64,000 bases of DNA from Petunia secreta (GCA_029990175.1 JARKIP010000049.1:10890001-10954000); one strand, 5' to 3'. Shown: positions 13,901 through 26,000, counted from the first letter of the stretch. Numbers and translations are program-made. Notes: a model not told the origin generated them from the letters alone.

Positions 13901-14740
13901 TAAATAGCCTTTCAAAGAAATGTTTTAACTTGCATGAAGGGACAAATTTGAAATAGTTAGGCAAGCTAGGACATTAAGCTCAAACATGCTCAAATTTTTT
14001 TTAACGAATTGTCCATGAAGAGAAGTAAGCAACCGGGCCATGTTAGCAACATTGTAAGCTTAACAAGGCCCGAATTTGATTATGGGGTAGATAACGTTGT
14101 AAGCTTAACAAGGTCCGAATTTGATTATGGGGTGGATTGGAAGACGTTTGACCGAAACTATAATGGTAACAAATTTCATCCTAATGGGATATTGAATCAA
14201 TTCAAATACGACTAGGCAACTCTAGCAGAAAGCAAGTTTAATCAAATACATTTCAATCACGCTGAAACTCATTTAAGTCTAGAGATTTCGAACGGGTGAA
14301 GTACCTGCGCGATTTAATTGATTTAAGTCGAAAGACTTCGAACGAGTAAAGTTCTCGCGCGATTATATTCGATTGGAGTTTCAATTGTCAAACGATAAAT
14401 TTAACAATAAATTGAAGCATAACAAATCAAGGAAAAATATAACAAAATAATTTCAAAGAGTCGAAATGCGTCAATGAAAGCAACTGTGCTCGGCACAGGA
14501 CTCGAGGGTGCCTAACACCTTCCCGCGGGTCAACCGAGATCCTTATCCGGAACTCTGAAGCAGACCATTTACGAGTCATAGGTGTTCTAGGTACACCACT
14601 TTGGTGACTTGGCACACCTTTAACTTGTCAAGTGGCGACTCCGAAAATCTCTTAATTTTGTGTACCTATTAAACACCTAGTCACAACCTTTTTAAAAACT
14701 ATATAAATTTTTCTTTTTAAGTTGAAAAGGGGCTGTGACA
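10953..14740 (+). mobile_element. 5' LTR of the gag-only element
   Basis: A 3788-bp LTR, unusually long. It contains no gene. Features inside are a poly-C run (about 11464-11476), a G-rich zone rich in 'gaggcagcg' words (about 11760-12360), and a small internal duplication near 14050-14130 ('gtaagcttaacaagg' twice). The sequence matches the 3' LTR throughout. The reverse complement of a diverged relative forms the solo LTR at 39172-43434. Confidence 0.95.
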
Positions 14741-14743
14741 GCT

Positions 14744-14761
14744 TGGCGACTCCGCTGGGGA
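14744..14761 (+). promoter_or_regulatory. primer-binding site
   Basis: TGGCGACTCCGCTGGGGA starts three bases after the 5' LTR. TGG at the start fits pairing with a tRNA CCA end. I did not assign the tRNA species; a comparison of its reverse complement with plant tRNA 3' ends would decide. Confidence 0.8.
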
Positions 14762-16563
14762 GGAAAGTGAAAACTGAGAGTCTCAGGCTTTAAAATTTGT
14801 CACTTTCGGCTTTGAATATTATTTGTATATATTGCCTTGAATATTACTGTTTTGATATGTTTGAATTGTATATACACAACTGTATTCTCTCGTACACCTC
14901 TTAGTCTTCTGGAACACTGCACACATGCACGCCAGTTTCGCTTCGGCGTCTGGAATTTCTGTCGTGTCTCAGGACACAAAAAGTTAATACTTCTTTAGGA
15001 GGAGGTGTGTTGGGTTAGGCCGTTAGACGTTGTCGACCGGTACCCCTGAGGCACTTCCAAATTGCCAGAAACTATAGAACATGAACCCATTGAGTCACCT
15101 AGAGTTGAACCTGTGCTTTTATCTAGGCCGATTTATTTGCATGTCATTAGACTTAGTGAGGTGCGGTACACCGGTACCGCACTTGTCTAGGCTGACTCCC
15201 TCGTGTCATAATGGGGCCCACGTCCCTAAAAGACACATCATGAGCATATAATGTGTTGCATTTGTTCTAATCGAAGGGTTGTTATGCTGACCGATCACCG
15301 AGGGGCGAGAGCCAAATTTTGGAAAAAAAAAGAAGAAGAGGAAAATGATAGAAAATTTGGGTTTAGTCCCGTGTTTCGAAATATTTTTTGTTTAGTTGTC
15401 ATTTTACGCCGTTATAGTGGCGAATTTTTCAAGAACTCTTAGAATCTAATTTTGTGTCCGGGTTTGGTCTCAAGTATTAGAAAATAATTTGTCACAGTTT
15501 TGCGCCGTTATAATGGCGAAATTATGGCAATCTTTTGTGTTGAGTTTGTGTCCAAATCAAGTCCATATTTTGAAAATAATTTATCGGGGCTTTACGCGGT
15601 CATAATGGCCAATTTTAGAAACCAATTTTGTGTCCAATTTGTGTAATATTTTTGTGTCGTTGGGTCGTCCTAATTGCCAGATTTTGTAAATACTGTAAGA
15701 TTCATTTTCAAATTAGATCGAAGAGTTTGTTTCAAAAATCATTTGTGCCCCATCTTTACGATGTCGTAATGTTCGATTTTGGGATTGAAAAAAAAAATTT
15801 AAATAAAAAAAAAAGATTTTGTTTTCATAATTCGTTCTTAAGTTCAGTTTGAATCTCGGGTTGAGTTTAATTTTTCATTTAAAAAAAAAAATTGGAAACC
15901 CACTTTATTTTGTTTTGTTTAAAGTCAAGTCAGGCTATAGACGAGAAATTATAATTAGCTAAGTTGCATGTTGTGTCGATCCTCGTGAAATAATCCGACT
16001 CCGCTAAATGTCGAGTCCCATTATTTTCACCGTCTGGGTGTACCCGCCCAATGTGTCAGTTTGTATATATTTTTGACTCGTGCATCATGTCAAGCATATT
16101 ATTTTGAGTCGGTCTAGTATCGTTGTTAAAATCATGTTTGTTGAGTCAGAAGGACTTTTTGAAAAAAAAAATCAAACAAATGAAAGAAAATTGAAAAAAA
16201 ATGTCTATTGAGTCGGTCTAGTGTCGTAGTTTAAATTTGTCTATTACTTTGATGTAAGGAATATTCGAAAAAAAAAAAAAACTCCAAGCTCGTCTTTGTT
16301 TTAGATTACGTGCCAGTTACAATTTTGTTCTAATTTTGATCAAGACACATAAGCAATCTTTCGGGGATACGATCGGTACACTCGGCTTACGCCGTTAACC
16401 GTTTCGAGATGACGCATAACAACCTTAGGCTTGCAATATGTGTTTCTTTGGTGCTAACCTGATTTGTTTGAATAGTTTGGAGTTGGAGATTTGGTACGGA
16501 ATCCTGGCATCGACCTATCCGTACAGAATTAAATCAAACGGACCTGTGACTTCACCTGTAGCC
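14762..16563 (+). other. untranslated leader with ~100-bp tandem repeats
   Basis: This is the leader between the primer-binding site and gag. From about 15350 to 15790, four degenerate units each contain a variant of 'gccgttataatggc', followed by a 'gtgtcc/cgggtttggtc' phrase, spaced by roughly 90-110 bp. The core is nearly palindromic (GCC.TTATAA.GGC). A 'tgagtcggtctagt' phrase occurs twice (about 16107 and 16210). No protein is encoded. Retroelement leaders commonly hold packaging and dimerisation signals, but assigning that role here is inference. Confidence 0.6.
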
Positions 16564-18728
16564 ATGCCATCTGATGGAGAAAGATCCGAGACCGGTGCCC
16601 AGGAACTCTTGGCACTGGAAAATGAGAGATTGACTGAGGAGGTTAATACTTTGAAACAACTCGTGGCCAACATGCATCACGCACTGACCACAGGACGGCC
16701 ACCTCCTATTCCAACCAACCTAGGTGAGGTTGTTCCAGCAACGGTACAACGAGCACCGGGCACATCTATAGCAGTTGAGGATCCCATTTATCCTACTGGT
16801 CTTGCCCCTGTCCGTGGCGTACCAAATGAAACTGAAGTGCGTCCTCATGCACCACCTCCACCAGAAGGACAGTATGGCCCACCTCTCCCACAGGTTCCAA
16901 CTTTTCGGGGCCCAGTTAGGCCTGCTATGGCCAGGTCCAACAGCGAACCACATCTCCAGGCTGGGATCATCATTATGATCAGCACCATGAACCCAATTTC
17001 CGACACAGTGACTCATATGATCAGGGGTTCCATCGCAAGTCTCAAGTTGAGGATGATCGATCAGGAAAGCTTGATGAGAGCGAGGTTCTGAGAAAGGTGA
17101 AGGGCCTAGAACAAGCAGTAAGGATCATTCAGGGCTATGGAGATCATACCAAAATTTCTTTCAAGGATCTTTGCTCCTACCCTGAATTGCAATTGCCAGA
17201 GGGATTCACAGTGCCAAGGTTCGATCTATACACCGGGCAAGGAGATCCAAGAGTTCATATGAAGACCTACTGCAACAAAATGAGAGGGGTCAAGAAAGAC
17301 AAGCTGTTGATAGCCTACTTTTCTGAAAGCTTGGGGGGTGCAGCTGCTGAATGGTTCATGAGGCAGGATGTAACTAAATGGTTGGGATTTGATGACATGG
17401 CGCAGGCATTCTACGACCAGTACAAGTACCACATTGAAGTTTTGCCAGATCGATCCTCTTTGGATGCGATAAAAAAGAAGCCAAGTGAAAGCTTTAGAGA
17501 GTACGCCCTCAGATGGCGCGAGCAGGCCGCTCGAGTGAGCCCTGCAATACCGGACGACGACATGGTCCATTTGTTCATCGAGGCGCAAGATGAGGCGTTC
17601 TATGGTGCATTAATCGCCGCCTTTGGGAAACCGTTTAGTGAAGTCGTCAAGATGGGAGAAATGATTGAGAGGGGAGTCAGAGCTGGTAAGATTGTGAGCC
17701 AGACCACACTGAAAGCAACTACACAGGCTGTGCAGGCAGGAGCCTTTGGGAAGAAGAATCAAGATGATGTAGCCATGGTGGGTTCGGGTTCACAAAAGTG
17801 TAGCGAGAAAAGATACAATCAAACCCACTCATACCAAGCTCCACAAATATACCCTCCACAACACTACTACACCCCACAAAATCCGCAGTATTCTGTCCCT
17901 CCACCCCAATACTCAATCCATACAGTGCAACCATATGCTCCAATATCGTCTTATCTGCAATGGCGTGCTTCAACCACACATCCTATATATCCCACTTACC
18001 AAACTCCACATAACCAATTCCAGCCTCCACCGAACCTTCCCTACCAACCAAGAGGTCCTCCAGGTTTTCGCCCGAAAGTTGAGTATAAAAAGGCGCATCA
18101 AGCAAAAAAGAATGAGTTCACGCCAATTGGAGAATCTTATGCCGAACATTTTCAGAAGCTGCAAGATTTGGACATACTGAAACTGATCAATGGAGGAATG
18201 CATCCTAGGGATAGGATTGACGACTCTCGTCAATGTGCTTACCATTCAGGTGCACCGGGGCATGACACTGAGGATTGCTATTTTCTCAAGAAGGATATCC
18301 AAGCTTTGATTGATAACGGTCAGATTCAAGTTGAGGGTTCAGATGCACCAGATATAAATCGAAACTCATTGCCTGTCTGTGATGATGTGCATATGGTGGG
18401 TATGGTGGATGTAGAAGATTTGAGAGCTGAATCTGCAATGCCGATAATATCTGTTGGTGATGTGTCAGTTGGGGCCAACAAAATGCTAGTGACAATGAAC
18501 TGTGTTCCTGGGAATGTGCTTGGGGTAGCAGACAAAGTAAGGGTTGAAGAAATGAAGAGGATGAACATGTCTCTCGAGAAACCAATTCCATTCATCAGTC
18601 CCAAAGAAGTGAAGTCTACCCCAATGGAAGTTGGACAAAATGATGAAAAACAGAAGATCTTGCCAGATTCAGGGATTTTCTTTGGTATCAACATGGTACA
18701 TTTTGTTGAAGGGCTCAACAACGCTTAA
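16564..18728 (+). CDS. gag: Gag of the gag-only element (one frameshift)
   Basis: This is the structural capsid/nucleocapsid protein that would form cytoplasmic virus-like particles. I chose the ATG at 16564 because the recognisable part starts there: a leucine-rich coiled coil (LLALENERLTEEVNTLKQLV), then a Pro-rich linker. At about 16961-16967 the frame shifts by one base (loss of one G in a G run is the simplest explanation). The downstream frame continues without a stop to 18728. It holds a Retrotrans_gag-type capsid domain (FDLYTGQGDPRVHMKTY, AAEWFMRQ, FREYALRWREQA), a Gln/Pro/Tyr-rich region, and an atypical knuckle CAYHSGAPGHDTEDC usual in Tat-lineage Gag. The frame ends without a protease domain. 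The frameshift means this copy would not make full-length Gag unless ribosomes shift. Gag identity is secure; the exact start is not. Confidence 0.9.
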
Positions 18729-19442
18729 CACAGGAAAACTAGCCCTAACTTGCAATTGAGTGACTGTGAAATATTGTAACTTGTTTTGCTAATCTTTCTG
18801 TGTACTTGGTTATTCAAGGGTTGTAACCCAAGTGCATTATTTTGCTTGTTTGTTTGTTTGTTCAAACCCTTATATCTTCAATTCAATGAAAGAGATATCC
18901 ATCTCGTCCCAATATTCGGTCTTTTATGTTTCCTGTTCTTACCTCCTTAGTTTTCTGTTTTATGTTTTGTCAACCTTAATAACATGACATGCGGGCGGAA
19001 TTTACGTCTTGATCTGAACACGCAATCTGGCATTGTGAGCTATTTGAGTATTAAAGAGGGATAAAAGAGGGAGCAAAATAAGTTGGGAATTAATCTGTAG
19101 TCATCCGATAAGGGAGATCGGTGAGAAGTTCAAAATCGTGCACGGTCGCTTCGACCGAATTTGAAATATCAGTTTTGAGAACCATCAGTGAAGCAGAAAT
19201 TGATTACACGCGTGGATCAGTCCAACTCAATTGATTGAATCATTATTTGTGCGAGGCATTCTCGGGTCGGGATGACGAACGGCTTTCGTTTCTGCTACCC
19301 AAACACTATACCAATTTTCTAGCCCTTTGAGCCTTGCGTATTTTTCTTTGGCTACCCTCCTTTGGAATCAATGTGATTGAAAGTAGAAAAATGAAAAAAA
19401 AAAGAAAAAAAAATTAAAAAAAGAAACAACAAAATCTACCTC

Positions 19443-19497
19443 AGTGGTAGAGCTACGTCTGACCTGATTCCTCTCAAAAGGATACGTAGGCAACCAT
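19443..19497 (+). repeat. conserved interior motif, copy 1
   Basis: 'agctacgtctgacctgattc' followed by 'ggatacgtaggcaacc'. A second version occurs at 22862-22915. I recall very similar text in other plant Tat-like elements; its function is unknown to me. Confidence 0.6.
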
Positions 19498-19620
19498 TCG
19501 AGTGCGGTCATAACAGGAAAAGGTTCATTTTTTCCCTGTTCATATTGACGCAAAACTTGCCTCCAAGTTTGCGGCCAACGTCAAAGAAATTATGTTCCCC
19601 ATTCTACGCTAAACTGGGGC

Positions 19621-19672
19621 AGAAGTTTGTTTTTATTTTATTTTTTATAAAATAAAATAAAAACAAACTTCT
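19621..19672 (+). other. perfect 24-bp hairpin in the element interior
   Basis: Arms 19621-19644 (agaagtttgtttttatttta...) and 19649-19672 are exact reverse complements, separated by the 4-base loop ttat. The left arm starts inside one of the repeated 'ggcagaagtttg' phrases, so the right arm is an inverted copy of the sequence just after that phrase. Confidence 0.9.
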
Positions 19673-21154
19673 ATTTTATTATACCATATATTCGTCTGTT
19701 TCATGAGATGTTTGGTATAATCTCGAAGTCGAGGAAAAAACTCAAAGCGCCCCAGTTCATCCTAAACTGGGGCAGAAGTTTAGTTTATTTTTAAAAAGAA
19801 AAGGAGAAAGTCAATTCCTTTTGCTTTCTTTGTGTTCGTCTCGGGGGAAAGTCTCAATATCCCTTATGTTTGCATATCAGAAAATTCAAAAGATAATTCC
19901 TCGGGTTTTCAATAAATTGGGGCTTCAGTTAGTTATTATTTTAAAAAAAGAAATGATTCCAAGGGTTGTAATATTTTACCAAGTCGTTTCATGAGATGCT
20001 TTCATACCGCTCTTCAAAACGAAGAAAAAATAAATAAATAAAAAGAGAAAAGAAAAAAAAAAGAAGGAATCCCCAATTTGCCTAAACTGGGGAAAGGTTT
20101 GGTTTATTTTTCAAAAGCGGTAATTTCAAATCTCGTAATGCTCATTCTAGTCGTCTCATGAGATGTTTTTGAGCTTTTATGCTGAATCCTTTTCTTCATA
20201 GCCTAACCAAATCCAATGTTACGATCCAAATAAAGACCCTTCTGACCGATCATCGAGAATGTCAAGCCGAGCAAGGTATCAAGGGATAAAATCCACGCTG
20301 TAAAGTCGCATTCATAAGCCGACAATCGCACTTGGGATCTGGGAGCATCAAGGTCATTAAAGGAGAAATTCTCCGGGAAATCAAGATAAAGGCCAAAATT
20401 GAAGAAAGAAAGAAAAGACGGGGTCGAGCAGCAAGGAAAGATCGGAGGTCGATTGGAAAAGAGCAAAAGATGAAAAAAAAAAGGAAAAAAAAAAGAAAAG
20501 AAAAAGAAAAAAAAATAAAGTCTTATCGGTGAAAACCTGAAAAGGCGCTGCAAGGCAATAGTGAGCTAAAAGAACAAAGAGAGAGGCTAGTTAGTGAAAA
20601 CCCCGAGGGGCACTACTAGTCGACTGAGGGTCGTGGAATTCGTCATCAAGTTCGAGTTGAGAAAGGTTGTCGATCTGGGAGTAAGGTCAGGGTTAGGCTG
20701 TGTGAACTAATCAAGAGTTGATTCTAATTGCATGTCATGTTTTACTAAGGTTGTCATTTCACCCCCAAATAAGTTTCTTCTATCTACCAGGGACATCTTT
20801 CGTTCGATGTCTCCTTTTGAGTTTTTCACTTTTCTTTTCATTTGTTTCTTTCTCATTATTTCCGGGCATTCAGAAAGGTTTGCAAAACTTGTCTACAAGT
20901 TTCAGTTGTACCAGAAAAGTCGGGAATGGGAGTCCAGCACCGAGATTGTACCATGAAGATCACCAGGGAATGGTTTGTTATTTCTACAAAGGTGTGACCA
21001 AAGGCCGAGTTGAGAATTTGGGTCGGAAAGTGTGAAAACACAACTACATCAAGTCAGTTGCTTGTCGGGGACAAACTTGAAAGACAGAAAAGAAATAAAG
21101 AAAGAAATCAGGGACCATCTGAGCAGGGAGCCATGGTTTTCAATTTTCAAGACA

Positions 21155-22136
21155 AGAACTATTGGGATAATGGGATAGAATTTTCAACTTTAAACACAAG
21201 TCCCATTTGGATGATGGGATTCAAGTTTCAAAGTAATGCCCATTGGGATAATGGGATTCAATTTTCAGAACAAGACCCATCAGAGTGATGGTTTACAATT
21301 TCAGCCTTCTGTCGAGACCCATTGGGATAATGGGTTACAATTTTTCAATTTCCAGAAGAAGCAAGACCTATCAGAGTGATGGTTTTCAATTTTCAGAAGT
21401 CCAGAAGAAGCAAGACCCATCAGAGTGATGTTTTTCAATTTTCAGAAGAAGCAGAACCCATCAGAGTGATGGTTTTCAATTTTCAGAAGAAGCAGAACCC
21501 ATCAGAGTGATGGTTTTCAATTTCTAGCAAGAGCAAGACCCATCAGAGTGATGGTTTTCAATTCAGCAAGAGCAAGATCCATCAGAGTGATGGTCTTTCA
21601 ATTCAGCATGAACAAGACCCGTCAGAGTGATGGTTTAGCAAGACCCATCAGAGTGGTGGTTTTTAATTTTCAGTCAGAGCAAGATCCATCAGAGTGATGA
21701 TTTTCAATTTCCAGTACAAGCAAGATCCATCAGAGTGATGGTCTTTAATTCAGCATGAACAAGACCCGTCAGAGTGATGGTTTAGCAAGACCCATCAGAG
21801 TGATGGTTTTAAATTTCCAGCAGGGGAAAGACCCATCAGAGTGATGATTTTTCAAGTTTCAGCAAAAGCAAGACCCATCGGGGTGATGGTTTGCAATTAA
21901 GTAAAAAAACAAGACCCGTCAGAGTGATGGTTTTCAATTCAGCAGAAGCAAGACCCATCAGAGTGATGGTTTTCAATTTTCAGAAAAAGCCAGACCCGTC
22001 AGAGTGATGGTTTTAAATTCAGACAAGAGCAAGACCCATCAGAGTGGTGGTTTTTTTTTTTAATTTTCTGATAAAGCAAGACCCATCAGAGTGATGGTTT
22101 TCAATTCAACATGAACAAGGCCCACCAGAGTGGTGG
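21155..22136 (+). repeat. array of ~25 short hairpin-forming repeats
   Basis: The words CCCATTGGGATAATGGG (3-4 copies, 21159-21330) and CCATCAGAGTGATGG (about 20 copies, 21279-22136) recur every 25-50 bp with spacers such as 'ttttcaattttcagaagaagc'. Each word is an inverted repeat: a 6-bp stem with a 3- or 5-base loop. Variants keep the pairing by G-T wobble (cccGtcagagtgatgg, cccatcagagtgGtgg) or by a matched double change (ccaCcagagtgGtgg at 22122-22136). It is non-coding in the element's sense strand and lies entirely in the half of the interior that replaces pol. Confidence 0.9.
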
Positions 22137-22149
22137 TTCCAGTTTTATC

Positions 22150-22505
22150 TTTCAAGTCAAAGTCCGTCAAAACGGCAATTTCAACTTTCAAGACAAAGCC
22201 CGTCAAAGCGGCAATTTCATTTTTCAAGTCAAAGACCGTCAAAGCGGCAATTTCAATTTTCAAGTTAAGCCCGTCAAAGCGGCAATTTCAGCATTAAAGT
22301 CAAAGCCCGTCAAAGCGGCAATTTCAGCATTCAAGTCAAAGCCCGTCAAAGCGGTAATTTCTACTTTCAAGTCAAAGCCCGTCAAAGCGGCAATTTTACT
22401 TTCAAGTCAAAGCCCGTCAAAGCGGCAATTTTATTTTCAAGTCAAAGCCCGTCAAGGCGGCAGTTTCAACTTTAGAGGCAAAGCCCGCCCGAGCGGCAAT
22501 TTCAA
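22150..22505 (+). repeat. ~36-bp tandem repeat, about 10 copies
   Basis: The unit has a 'gcccgtcaaagcggcaattt' core followed by 'caagtcaa'. It directly follows the hairpin array. The unit length is a multiple of three, which produces a long open frame of 12-residue repeats that I consider accidental. The last unit has the variant 'cccgcccgagcgg'. Confidence 0.9.
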
Positions 22506-22861
22506 GTTTTCAAGACTACTTTGGTAGTGGGAGCTTCGGATTAGTTTATCAGCTTGGGAAGCATGAAGAAGTTAGCTTAGGAATTGTAATTTTATATTTC
22601 AAATGTTTTATTTTCATTTTTCCTTTGTAAAGCAGTGACCACTAGCCAGCTAGTCAGCAACCAGCGGCAGTGACCAACAGCAACAACTCTAGTGTGTCAA
22701 AAGTGTCGTGTGTCAGTCCGGGTAAGTCTAGGAGCGTCGAATCAGTCCCAGTTAGTTCTGAAAGTGTCTAGAGTTAGTCTGTGTATGGCTAGAAAGTGCT
22801 TAGTGTTAGTCTAGAAGAGTCAGTGTCTGTTTAAATGCGGTAGTCACAGCTATCGCACGTG

Positions 22862-22915
22862 AGGAACTACACTGACCTGATTCCTTAGTCCGGAGATATG
22901 TAGGTAGCCTTGTTC
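22862..22915 (+). repeat. conserved interior motif, copy 2
   Basis: 'gaactacactgacctgattc' followed by 'gagatatgtaggtagcc'. It aligns with 19443-19497 and lies about 130 bp before the polypurine tract. Confidence 0.6.
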
Positions 22916-23031
22916 TTGGTTAGGACCAAAACGGCAGGGTACGGTCGCAATTTTGTTCTCTCTTGGCTAGAACCAAAAAGTCAAAATTAGCTGTTGATTA
23001 CATCTTTGTCCGAAAACTCTTCGCGTTCCCG

Positions 23032-23047
23032 AACAAAGAGGGGCAGC
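23032..23047 (+). promoter_or_regulatory. polypurine tract
   Basis: 'caaagaggggcagc' lies directly before the 3' LTR start TGTAATCACC, in the position of the plus-strand primer. Confidence 0.8.
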
Positions 23048-26000
23048 TGTAATCACCTAATTTTGGTACCAAAATTTAAAAAAAAAAAAAATCTCAAATT
23101 GTTGTGTTTATTTTCTTGTGATTTTTACTTATCTTCCTTAGCTATTTACATTCCCTTTTTAGCAAGTTTTAACTAATTAAATAGAAGAAAAATATGAAAA
23201 TACACCAAAAATACTTGTTATACGGTTTTACTTTTAGCTAGTTGTGTATGTTCTAAATAATTTTTACAATTTAGTGGCTACTTATAAAAAACCATCAAGC
23301 CCAATAATCAAGCTTGACCCGCCAGACTATCAGTTTTAACTTCCCTTCTCCTCATAATTCCATTTTTCCCAATTCTAAAAAAAAAAACCTAAGAGAACAT
23401 GGCCGATTCACATAAGGCCGCTGCCATCCACCATCATCGACGGCGGAGATAGTCTCCTCCGGCCAAAGAACCTTCCCCGACTCCTCTTCGACCCCTCTTT
23501 CCACTCTTGAGGTAGATTTTGCCAAAAAAACATAGCGAATCAGTTTTAGATCGAGCCCCCCCCCCCCCCCCAAGGTGAGTCAAACTCTTCTCCGTCGACC
23601 CCGTTTGTTTACCCGGTGAGCTTTTACTTGTAAGCACTGTTTTGCTTTCTCCTCTTTCCGTTCTTCCCTTTTTCTAGCTGAAACGACCCCAAATGGGATC
23701 GTTTCCATTAGAAGAAGAAGAGAATGGATCTGAACGGCTAACGAGAGGGTCGGGGGCTGTGTGTGGGTGTTAAAACTGTGAAGGCGAGGCGATATCAAAG
23801 ATGGTCCGACGGCTGATTCAGTTGTGCGTTAGGCTGCTTTAATGTTAATTTGGTGATGATACATCCAAGCCGAGGGCCCGAGGCGGTATTGTAAAGTGAG
23901 GCAGCGACGATGGTATAGGATGGAGTTTAGGCTAGGGATCAATGGTTTATGTTGTTGCTGTTCATGTGATTTGTGAGGAGGCTATTGGTACTATGGTTCT
24001 GATGTTTGAGGCTGCGACGAGGGCTTAGTGAGGCAGCGAGGTGGTAAAGGAGGCTGTGATTTGCTTGTTATGGTGTTCTTATGTTTCGGGTGATGAAATG
24101 GTGGCGAGGCAGCCTTTGCGTGTGATGTGGAGGTGCTGCAGTTTTCGTAATAATGAATCCATAGGCAGTAGTGGTGCTCAGGCGATACATTGGCGAGACT
24201 TAGAGTAGTGCTGTGATACTATTGCGATGATGAAGCAACGCTGTATCGAGGTGATGATGATGTTGAAGCTAAAGGCGATACAGAGGCAGCGCAGGCAGTG
24301 GCTTGTGGCTGCGAAGCAGAGGGGCTGTTGCATTGATGTTCTGGGACTGATACATGGTTAAGTTTCAATGTTAAAGCTGTGATGACGATTTTGGCGATGT
24401 CGATGGCTGCGCGAGGCAGTGATGGTGAGTTTGTCGTGGTGGCGAAGGCAGCCTCATGGACGCTATGGCTTTCACGGGTTAGAAATAAATCTCCAATCGT
24501 TTTGCTTCATCTACATTTGCTCACAGTTTTGTTTTAGTTTAGTGTGTTGTTTGTGTTAGTTTAGATAATAAGATGCAGACATGTTTTGAATAGTCGTAAA
24601 TGTACTTGAGTATTGGTTTGACAACTTAGTTTGTTAGATGGGATAGTTGTTTATGTCCCGACCAAGGCTTTGTTATTTTTAACTGTTAAGCCATGAATTA
24701 CCTGGTCCTTTGATGAATCCAAGCACAAAGTTGTATCCAAGTCAATGTCTGATTCAGTTTAAGCATTTTAAGCCTGGAATGCTCGCTTAATTATGCTTGT
24801 TATTTGTTTAGATCTTTTATTCGCATACTCTGTCGTTTGTATGGTTGAAAGCATACTCTGTCGTTTATGGCTCGTGTGAGTTTCGTTTATGGCTCGTGTA
24901 GTTTTGTCCAGGCATCAAATGTTGCATGAAATGTGATTAATCTGTGTTAGTGTTCAAGCTGATCTGGTACATTGATTCGTGATCGATAATGAAGTCGTTT
25001 ATGTCTCGTTTCGAGTCAAGCTTGAAGTTTAATCTGTGAAGTTGAGTTTGGTTTAGTTGATAGCAATTGACAGGCCCGATACAAGCATGTTTGAGTGATC
25101 TTTAAAGCTGGAAATTGGCTTGAAGTGCTTATATCAGTTAGTTTGTTTTGGTTCAAGTCTAGATATTTAGATGACATGGGTCTGATGATGTAAATGGGAT
25201 GATGTCAAATAAGTGTCAAAATTTGAGTCAATGGAAGTACAAGAGTGAAACCTTCACATGGGTTGTACTTTTATCCAAGCTTTTCACTTTCACTTTTTGG
25301 TCTATTTAGGGAGAGTTTTACTCTCACTTGAAGGATACCAACAGAGACTCACTAACAGAGAGGATCTGAACACACGAAAAATGAGAGAACACTTCTCTCT
25401 TGAAACACACAGACACGTACACATCTGGAAAAAAAAAAGAGATCTGAGAGAGGAAGATCTGAAAGCATTTTGCTTCAATCCTCTCTAAGAAAACAAGCTT
25501 TTTTCAAATCTGAAATATTGAAAAAGAGTTAGAAAAGTAGAGTTTAAAAAAAAGGGAAAAATAGAGAAAGAGTTTCTGTTTCTGGGGTTGTTGCTGTGAT
25601 GTTGCTATTCTGGGCTGTGTTGCTGAGGTTTGCTTAGTTTAAGTTTCATTACACAAGGTATTTTCTCTTTTAAATGTTGTAAGAGTTTATTGCTATTTGT
25701 GAATGAAATATATCATGTTAAAGGCCCAAAACTTGAATGAGATTGTATTGCTTATCAGTTTAAGAGCACTCAGTTGTACCGGAAATGAAAGTAGTTAAAT
25801 TTCTTTCTTCTTTCTATATATTACATGTATGTTTTTACAAAGTCCACACTTATGAAACATGAGTGACTACACGTGAAAAAGGGAAAATAAATTGCCAGAC
25901 TTTTAACTAACTGTAGGCCAGTATTGAAACGCAAAGAATTTGGCTGCTCTGGCCATTCTAATTTATAACATAGGCGAACTTAAGATTCATTTGTTAAATA

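Larger units (their letters stand above)
18729..21150 (+). other. pol-less interior after gag
   Basis: In a complete Tat-type element, protease and RT would start here, but no such motifs exist in any frame. The phrase 'aaactggggcagaagttt' (or close variants) recurs near 19612, 19764, 19913 and 20085. A-rich runs occupy 19390-19430 and 20470-20520. A perfect hairpin is listed separately. Open frames in this stretch look accidental. Confidence 0.7.

Noticed and set aside
14009..14215. 68-codon frame, identical at 26103-26309
   Set aside because: It is present twice only because it lies in both LTRs. It contains a small internal DNA duplication and no domain.
19443..19497. tRNA gene
   Set aside because: The phrase 'gattcctctc...ggatacg' superficially resembles tRNA text, but no cloverleaf with proper A and B boxes and acceptor stem can be drawn. 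A diverged second copy lies in the same element.
20203..20532. Lys-rich frame and its antisense Phe-rich partner
   Set aside because: Both arise from an A-rich run in the gag-only element's interior.
22111..22527. 138-codon frame of 12-residue repeats
   Set aside because: It follows from the 36-bp repeat unit inside the gag-only element. Neighbouring units with other lengths break it, and no protein family is recognisable.
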